A DNA stretch of 64,000 bases. Source: a virus. Location of the stretch: the IMG/VR virus record IMGVR_UViG_3300046616_000431, positions 48,363 through 112,362 of that record, one strand, 5' to 3'. Under the pieces are notes generated by a model. It had not been told where the DNA came from. It did not search any database and saw only the letters and a list, made by a program, of their open reading frames with translations. The position numbers and the translations under genes were made by a program. How positions within the stretch are numbered: position 1 is the first letter of the stretch; each line of letters opens with the position of its first letter. Below are positions 59,749 through 64,000 of this stretch, piece after piece.

Positions 59749-62700
59749 CCCACACCGACGCGACCTCCTTCTTCCGGCAGGCCGCCTGGTCCGATGGGGA
59801 GGGCCTCTCCGACAAGACCCGGGCCGCCGTCGACCAGGCCGAGGGCGACTGGCACACCCACCGCCAGTACCTCGCCGAAGACCACATGAACAAGCAGCTC
59901 GACCCCGAGGCCAACCGGCTCGCCCACCAGGGCCACGCGCAGCGCACCGCCGACAAGATCACCGACGCCGAAGGCCTGCCCCGCATCAAGGTCCTCGTCC
60001 ACGACTCGCCGAACGTCTCCGGACTAGGCAAGGCCGCCGACGGCTCGCCAGTCATCGCGCTCGGCGAGAACTCCCTGAAGCACAGCACGCTCATCCACGA
60101 GCTGACCCACCACAAGCGCCAGCCCGCCGAAGACGACCCCGACCACAACGCCGGGGGTTTCTACGGCGACTACATCGGCATGCTGCAACGCCACCACCCC
60201 GACCCGGACGCCTGGACACACATGATGGCCGCCAACAAGCTCGCCGTGGCCCACATGCGCAACAACCCGGACAAGTTCCCTCCCCGCACCGCCACGGCGT
60301 TCTTCCGGCAGGCCAGCGAGCCGCAGGAGTGGTTCCACGGCACCTCCAACTCCACGCCGACCACTCACTTCGACTTCGACAAGGAGCGCGGCCACCAGGA
60401 CGAGACCGGCCTGCCGCGCTACTGGAACTCCCACCTTGGCGCGCACTTCACCTCGGTCCACTCCGTAGCCAGGGACGTCGCCAGGGAGTGGAGTCACCGA
60501 GGCGGGCACATCACGCACGCCCACCTGGACATGGCGAACCCCAAGCACTACGGGACCGAAGACGACATGGACCACGAGGCGTACAACTGGGCCGAGAAGA
60601 ACGGCTACGACCCCATGGCGCACAGGGACAAGAACCAGCTGCACGGCCTGGGCGGCCTGCTGACCGTGCACCCTCAGGCCCGGGAGATCGCCCACGGCTT
60701 CCGCGACCACCTCAAGGCCCAGGGCCACGACAGCGTCACCTACGGCAACACCATCGAAGGCCCCTACGCCCACAAGTGCGCCATCGCCTTCCACCCAGAC
60801 CAGATCCACGTCACCGGCACCCACGGGATCAACGAACCCTGTCCCCCCGGCGGACACACCGCCACGGCGTTCTTGCGGGAGGCGGGGCAAAGTGGCGAGT
60901 TGCCCGAGGGTCTGTCCTTCAAGTACTACGGGCCCGGTCACTTCCCCTCGGTGGGCAATCGCCCATTCCACTGCCTGGTGGCACACCATCCCGACGCACC
61001 AGACAAAGCATGGCCGAACCAAGCGGGCCACCTCGTCTGGTGGGGGCCGGACGGCGGCATAGATTCGGTGCACGTGCAGCCGGATTTCCGGCGTCGCGGA
61101 GTGGCGACCGAACTGTGGAATCGGGCGAAGGAGATGGAACCGCGTCTCCACCACAGCACCCTCCAGACAGAGGACGGCAAGGCGTGGGCACCACACGTCT
61201 CCTCGAAGCACACCGCCACGGCGTTCTTCGCACAGGCGGCCACGGACGGCTACAATCCCACTACTCAGAAGGAGGGGGAGCATGGAACCGATGAGTCCCG
61301 ACGTTCAGCAGGAGATCCTGCGCCGCGCGGCCACGCCGGGCGACCGGCGGCAGGTCAGCCTGAACCAGCTCCGCTGCACCGTCGCGAAGCGACTGCAGAA
61401 GGCGTAGAGCGCCACCCCGAGCTGCAGGGAGACCTGGACCGGCTCGGGGGCGGCGCCCGCCACGTCCAGAACACCATCGACGCCCTGCACCAGGGCGGCT
61501 CCGGCGTCACCACCTACCCTCTGTCCCACCCGCTGGAGGGCTGGCACGCCGCGCTCACCGGCGGCGGCCACCAGGTAGTGCACCGCCACGACCCCGAGAC
61601 CGGCTCCCTGCACGTCGGCTACGCCGGGCATAACATCTCCGACGCCGAACAGCGCCTGGGCGCAACCGAGTCCGGCTCCAAGGCCCTGCCGGTCGACTTC
61701 CACGGCGGCGCCGAGAAGGACTTCGACAAGCTGCACCCCGAGGTCCAGGACAAGGTCCTCAACACCATCGACCGCCTCTCGCGCGGCGAGCAGCACAGGG
61801 ACGACCACGCCCTGCACGGCAAGGACATGGTGAACGGCGGCTGGCGCTCGGCCCGAGCCGACTTCCTGCACCGCGTCACCCACCGCTTCGAGGACGCCGA
61901 CGGCAACCCCACCTCGCACGAGAACGCCTCCCGGCTGTTCATCGGCCACGTCGGCCCCCACAACTATGAAGCCGCCGAGAAGCGCCTGTCCTCCGAGAAG
62001 CGCCTGTCCTCCCTGACCGCGCACCTCAAGAAGGCCTTCCAGGGCGACACCCCCGAAGGCACCCTCGTGCGCGGGATGAACGTCTCCCTCCCCGCCGACA
62101 AGCATTCGTTTATCCACGACGAGCGCCAGCCGCTGCCCGCCCGCGCGCACATGCTGCTCTCGGAACTGAAGAAGCCCACCGGCTCCATCTCCAACGAGGA
62201 ACTCAAGGGCTCCAGCGGCGGCCTGGGGGAGTTCTGGACCCGCAACCACCTCGTCTCCGACGACGCCGCCGCCGCACAGCACGAGGAGCGCCCGCCGGGA
62301 CAGCGCTCCACCACCGTCACCCTCCACGCCCGCGAGCCGGACGGGAAGCACTTCTGGAACGAGATGACCGGCGGCCACGGCGACTACGAGGGAAACTGGC
62401 GCGTCCCGCTGCACCCCGGCACCCCGCTCGGCGTCCACGCCATCACCTGGGGCGAGCCCGGCGGCACCCAGCACCACTACGACTTCTCCCACCCCGTCGA
62501 CAAGCACGCCACCAAGGGCACCGACAACGAGGGCCACCTGGTTGAGCTGGACCCCATCGACGGCTGGCAGCATGCCGACGGCTCCGTCTCCCACGACGAC
62601 GGCACCACCATCTCCGACCACCCCGTCAAGGAGGCGTCAGCCTCCGCTGAAGGAGACCACGCGGTGGTCTACCACGGCACGACAGCGGATCGGGTCGACT

Positions 62701-63554
62701 CCATCCGGCAGAACGGGCTCCGGCCGCCCAAGGGGAAGGAAGGCTCCGCCCGCTGGTTCATGCTCACCGACAGCCGTGAGCGGGCCGCCCACGAATCCGG
62801 GGGCAATGCCGGGAACGGGAAGCAGCGAGTCGTCCTGGAATACCACCTTCCCCGGGACCAGGCCTTCCGTCGTGAACCCGGGGTGCCGAGGCGGAACAGC
62901 GACGCCTACCTCTGGGAGGGCCACCCCTACATGGGCAGCACGGCCCACGCCATCATGAATCCGATCCCGGGGGAGCACCTGCACGCCGTGCATCCCGTAG
63001 AGCCCGAGGACGGCCAGCGCAAGGAAGCGGCGGCAGTCGACAACTCCACAGGCGTGATGGTGGCCTTGGTGCCGCCCCGCGAGATCGCCGAGCAGCTCGC
63101 CATGAAGGACGGCCAGCCGGTCGACGACCTCCACGTCACCCTCGCCTACCTCGGCAAGACCTCCGACTACACGCCCGAGCAGCTCAAGCTGCTGCCGCAG
63201 ATCGTCAGTTCATGGGCGCTGCGCCAGAAGCCGGTCGACATGCGCATAGGCGGCACGGGCAAGTTCAACAGCAGCCACAAGGGCCAGCACGTCCTGTACG
63301 CCGCTGTCGACATCCCCGGCGGCGCGCAGATGCACGCCGACCTCGCCCGCTATCTGCAGGGCCACGGATACGAACTCCCGAGCGAACACGGCTGGACACC
63401 ACACCTCACGCTGGCGTACGTTGATCGCCACTTCCGTTTCATGCCACATCTGGATGAGCACCGCTGGACGGCCGACCAGGTCGTCACCGAGATCGGGCAG
63501 ACCCGCCACCAGGCCCGCCTCGGCACCATCCCCAGCGGAAGACACCAGCTCTAG
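59745..63554 (+). CDS. Polyvalent protein 2: metallopeptidase, ART-like x3, GNAT, RelE-like, 2H phosphoesterase
   Basis: A 1269-residue mosaic. Order by motif: linker ATSFFRQAA (6-14); zincin peptidase with HELTH (118-122); linker (182-190); ART-like domain with HGTS (198); linker (372-379); GNAT domain (VQPDFRRRGVATELW); linker (490-498); a short stretch in poor codon usage; RelE/ParE-like domain (about 651-748, GGAEKDFDKLHPEVQDKVL to GHVGPHNYEAAEKRL); ART-like domain (Arg776 in VRGMN, GEFWTRN); ART-like domain with YHGTT (977); 2H phosphoesterase with HVT (1130-1132) and HLT (1220-1222). The family concept is polyvalent proteins delivered with DNA to block host defences. Virion packaging and processing are inference. 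Confidence 0.7.
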   Translation: MTHTDATSFFRQAAWSDGEGLSDKTRAAVDQAEGDWHTHRQYLAEDHMNKQLDPEANRLAHQGHAQRTADKITDAEGLPRIKVLVHDSPNVSGLGKAADGSPVIALGENSLKHSTLIHELTHHKRQPAEDDPDHNAGGFYGDYIGMLQRHHPDPDAWTHMMAANKLAVAHMRNNPDKFPPRTATAFFRQASEPQEWFHGTSNSTPTTHFDFDKERGHQDETGLPRYWNSHLGAHFTSVHSVARDVAREWSHRGGHITHAHLDMANPKHYGTEDDMDHEAYNWAEKNGYDPMAHRDKNQLHGLGGLLTVHPQAREIAHGFRDHLKAQGHDSVTYGNTIEGPYAHKCAIAFHPDQIHVTGTHGINEPCPPGGHTATAFLREAGQSGELPEGLSFKYYGPGHFPSVGNRPFHCLVAHHPDAPDKAWPNQAGHLVWWGPDGGIDSVHVQPDFRRRGVATELWNRAKEMEPRLHHSTLQTEDGKAWAPHVSSKHTATAFFAQAATDGYNPTTQKEGEHGTDESRRSAGDPAPRGHAGRPAAGQPEPAPLHRREATAEGVERHPELQGDLDRLGGGARHVQNTIDALHQGGSGVTTYPLSHPLEGWHAALTGGGHQVVHRHDPETGSLHVGYAGHNISDAEQRLGATESGSKALPVDFHGGAEKDFDKLHPEVQDKVLNTIDRLSRGEQHRDDHALHGKDMVNGGWRSARADFLHRVTHRFEDADGNPTSHENASRLFIGHVGPHNYEAAEKRLSSEKRLSSLTAHLKKAFQGDTPEGTLVRGMNVSLPADKHSFIHDERQPLPARAHMLLSELKKPTGSISNEELKGSSGGLGEFWTRNHLVSDDAAAAQHEERPPGQRSTTVTLHAREPDGKHFWNEMTGGHGDYEGNWRVPLHPGTPLGVHAITWGEPGGTQHHYDFSHPVDKHATKGTDNEGHLVELDPIDGWQHADGSVSHDDGTTISDHPVKEASASAEGDHAVVYHGTTADRVDSIRQNGLRPPKGKEGSARWFMLTDSRERAAHESGGNAGNGKQRVVLEYHLPRDQAFRREPGVPRRNSDAYLWEGHPYMGSTAHAIMNPIPGEHLHAVHPVEPEDGQRKEAAAVDNSTGVMVALVPPREIAEQLAMKDGQPVDDLHVTLAYLGKTSDYTPEQLKLLPQIVSSWALRQKPVDMRIGGTGKFNSSHKGQHVLYAAVDIPGGAQMHADLARYLQGHGYELPSEHGWTPHLTLAYVDRHFRFMPHLDEHRWTADQVVTEIGQTRHQARLGTIPSGRHQL
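60287..60304 (+). repeat. 18-nt linker repeat, copy 1
   Basis: CACCGCCACGGCGTTCTT encodes TATAFF between the metallopeptidase and the first ART-like domain. It is identical to copies at 60857 and 61211. Confidence 0.85.
60857..60874 (+). repeat. 18-nt linker repeat, copy 2
   Basis: Identical CACCGCCACGGCGTTCTT between the ART-like and GNAT domains (protein TATAFLREA). Confidence 0.85.
61211..61228 (+). repeat. 18-nt linker repeat, copy 3
   Basis: Identical CACCGCCACGGCGTTCTT after the GNAT domain (protein TATAFFAQA), just before the codon-usage break. Confidence 0.85.
61282..61407 (+). CDS. Nested 41-residue reading frame with strong ribosome-binding site
   Basis: ATG 61282 follows AAGGAGGGGGAG and opens a 41-residue frame (MEPMSPDVQQEILRRAATPG, ending KRLQKA) in the +1 frame of the large gene. 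Third positions in this frame are nearly all G or C, whereas the large frame in the same stretch is full of A/T thirds (GGA, GAT, CGA, TCA, GCA). This suggests that the small frame was, or is, the coding one and was spliced into the mosaic gene. Product unknown; helical and basic. Confidence 0.5.
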   Translation: MEPMSPDVQQEILRRAATPGDRRQVSLNQLRCTVAKRLQKA

Positions 63555-63589
63555 TCGCCAAGCTAGGGCCCCAAGGGAGACCGCCACTC

Positions 63590-64000
63590 ATGAGCACCGT
63601 CACGACTTCCAGGATCCCCGACTACATCGAGCGCGCCAGGCTGGACGCGGACCGCGTGGGGTGGGACGTGGTCTGTACGTCCAAGAGCGTCACCATCACC
63701 GCGCCCGGCTGGAGGAAAGGCCTCAGCTTCTCGCTGACCAAGCCGCCCACGGCCGACCAGGTCCGCATCCAGCTGGACAGGGCCGGTCTGTACAGTGCCC
63801 TGAAGAAGCTGCAGTCCGAGAGTGCCACGGAGCTGCCCGAGCCCGAGCCGGAGCACGGTATGTCCGAAGCGAAGACCGACACGCCCCAGAAGGCCGGGCA
63901 CGTCTGCCCCGAGTGCCAGAATCCCTTCAAGAGCCCGGCGGGTCTGGCAACCCATCGACAGAAGGTGCACGGCGTGCCCGGATCGTCCAAAGCAACCCTT
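63590..64000 (+). CDS. C2H2 zinc-finger protein (cut by window end)
   Basis: At least 137 residues from ATG 63590; the frame is open at the window edge. Residues 1-85 form a small alpha/beta domain (IPDYIERARLDADRVGWDVV). After a Glu/Pro linker, CPECQNPFKSPAGLATHRQKVH is a classic C2H2 finger. Single C2H2 fingers occur in actinophage and plasmid proteins next to packaging or structural genes. GACCGCCA (63579-63586) is in its leader. Confidence 0.7.
   Translation, partial: MSTVTTSRIPDYIERARLDADRVGWDVVCTSKSVTITAPGWRKGLSFSLTKPPTADQVRIQLDRAGLYSALKKLQSESATELPEPEPEHGMSEAKTDTPQKAGHVCPECQNPFKSPAGLATHRQKVHGVPGSSKATL

Noticed and set aside
1-64000. tRNA, rRNA or CRISPR arrays
   Set aside because: No cloverleaf with a TTC-type arm and CCA-proximal stem and no regularly spaced repeat array was found by eye. 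A tRNAscan run would settle tRNAs.
1-64000. Integrase, attP or transposase
   Set aside because: No tyrosine or serine recombinase and no DDE transposase motifs were seen in any supported gene, so no attachment site was called.

Overview
The window looks like part of the genome of an actinobacterial phage with a contractile tail, most likely one infecting Streptomyces. The evidence is very high GC with strong GC bias at third codon positions, many GTG starts, a WhiB-family regulator, and a baseplate set (gp25-like wedge, J-like wedge, gpI-like protein, hub with two lytic domains). A ParA/ParB-like pair and a Rep-like protein are present and no integrase is seen. It may therefore be a phage-plasmid, whose prophage is an extrachromosomal replicon; Streptomyces has precedents such as pZL12 (from memory). 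Portal, capsid and most tail-tube genes are not here. In circular gene order they should lie between the right edge (after terL) and the left edge (tape measure).

Layout. 1-7.5 kb: probable tape measure, small tail proteins and the lytic baseplate hub. 7.5-9.3 kb: a reverse-strand partition cassette (parB-like, parA) next to two identical 20-bp palindromes. 9.4-23.2 kb: baseplate wedge, a 1394-residue baseplate/fibre protein and four fibre or adhesin proteins, three of which share an N-terminal domain and carry YadA-like head repeats. 23.2-29.3 kb: an SF2 helicase, a small reverse-strand gene, a reverse-strand Rep-like gene, a hairpin-rich 0.5-kb gap and a DinG/XPD-like helicase. 29.3-55.5 kb: a long rightward replication, recombination and regulation operon (5'-3' exonuclease, DnaC-like loader, DnaB-like helicase, WhiB, primase, SSB candidate, DnaE polymerase, tandem-HTH regulator, RecA, two resolvase-like nucleases, a RecB/Cas4-like nuclease and many small proteins), ended by a strong terminator. 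55.6-64 kb: terminase large subunit, then two large multidomain proteins and a truncated zinc-finger gene.

The most striking system is the pair at 58093-59748 and 59745-63554. They read as polyvalent proteins: mosaics of a zinc metallopeptidase, several ADP-ribosyltransferase-like domains, a GNAT domain, a RelE/ParE-like domain, a nucleotidyltransferase and a 2H phosphoesterase. A recurring short linker (consensus ATAFFRQA) sits at domain borders, and in three places its DNA is an identical 18-mer. They may be injected with the genome to counter host defences.

Regulation visible in the sequence: a small hairpin with compensating G-U pairs recurs just upstream of the ribosome-binding sites of several late genes; CGCCAAGA and GACCGCCA motifs recur in intergenic leaders; and reverse-strand genes have leaderless-type starts. 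All functional calls come from reading motifs by eye; no database search was run.
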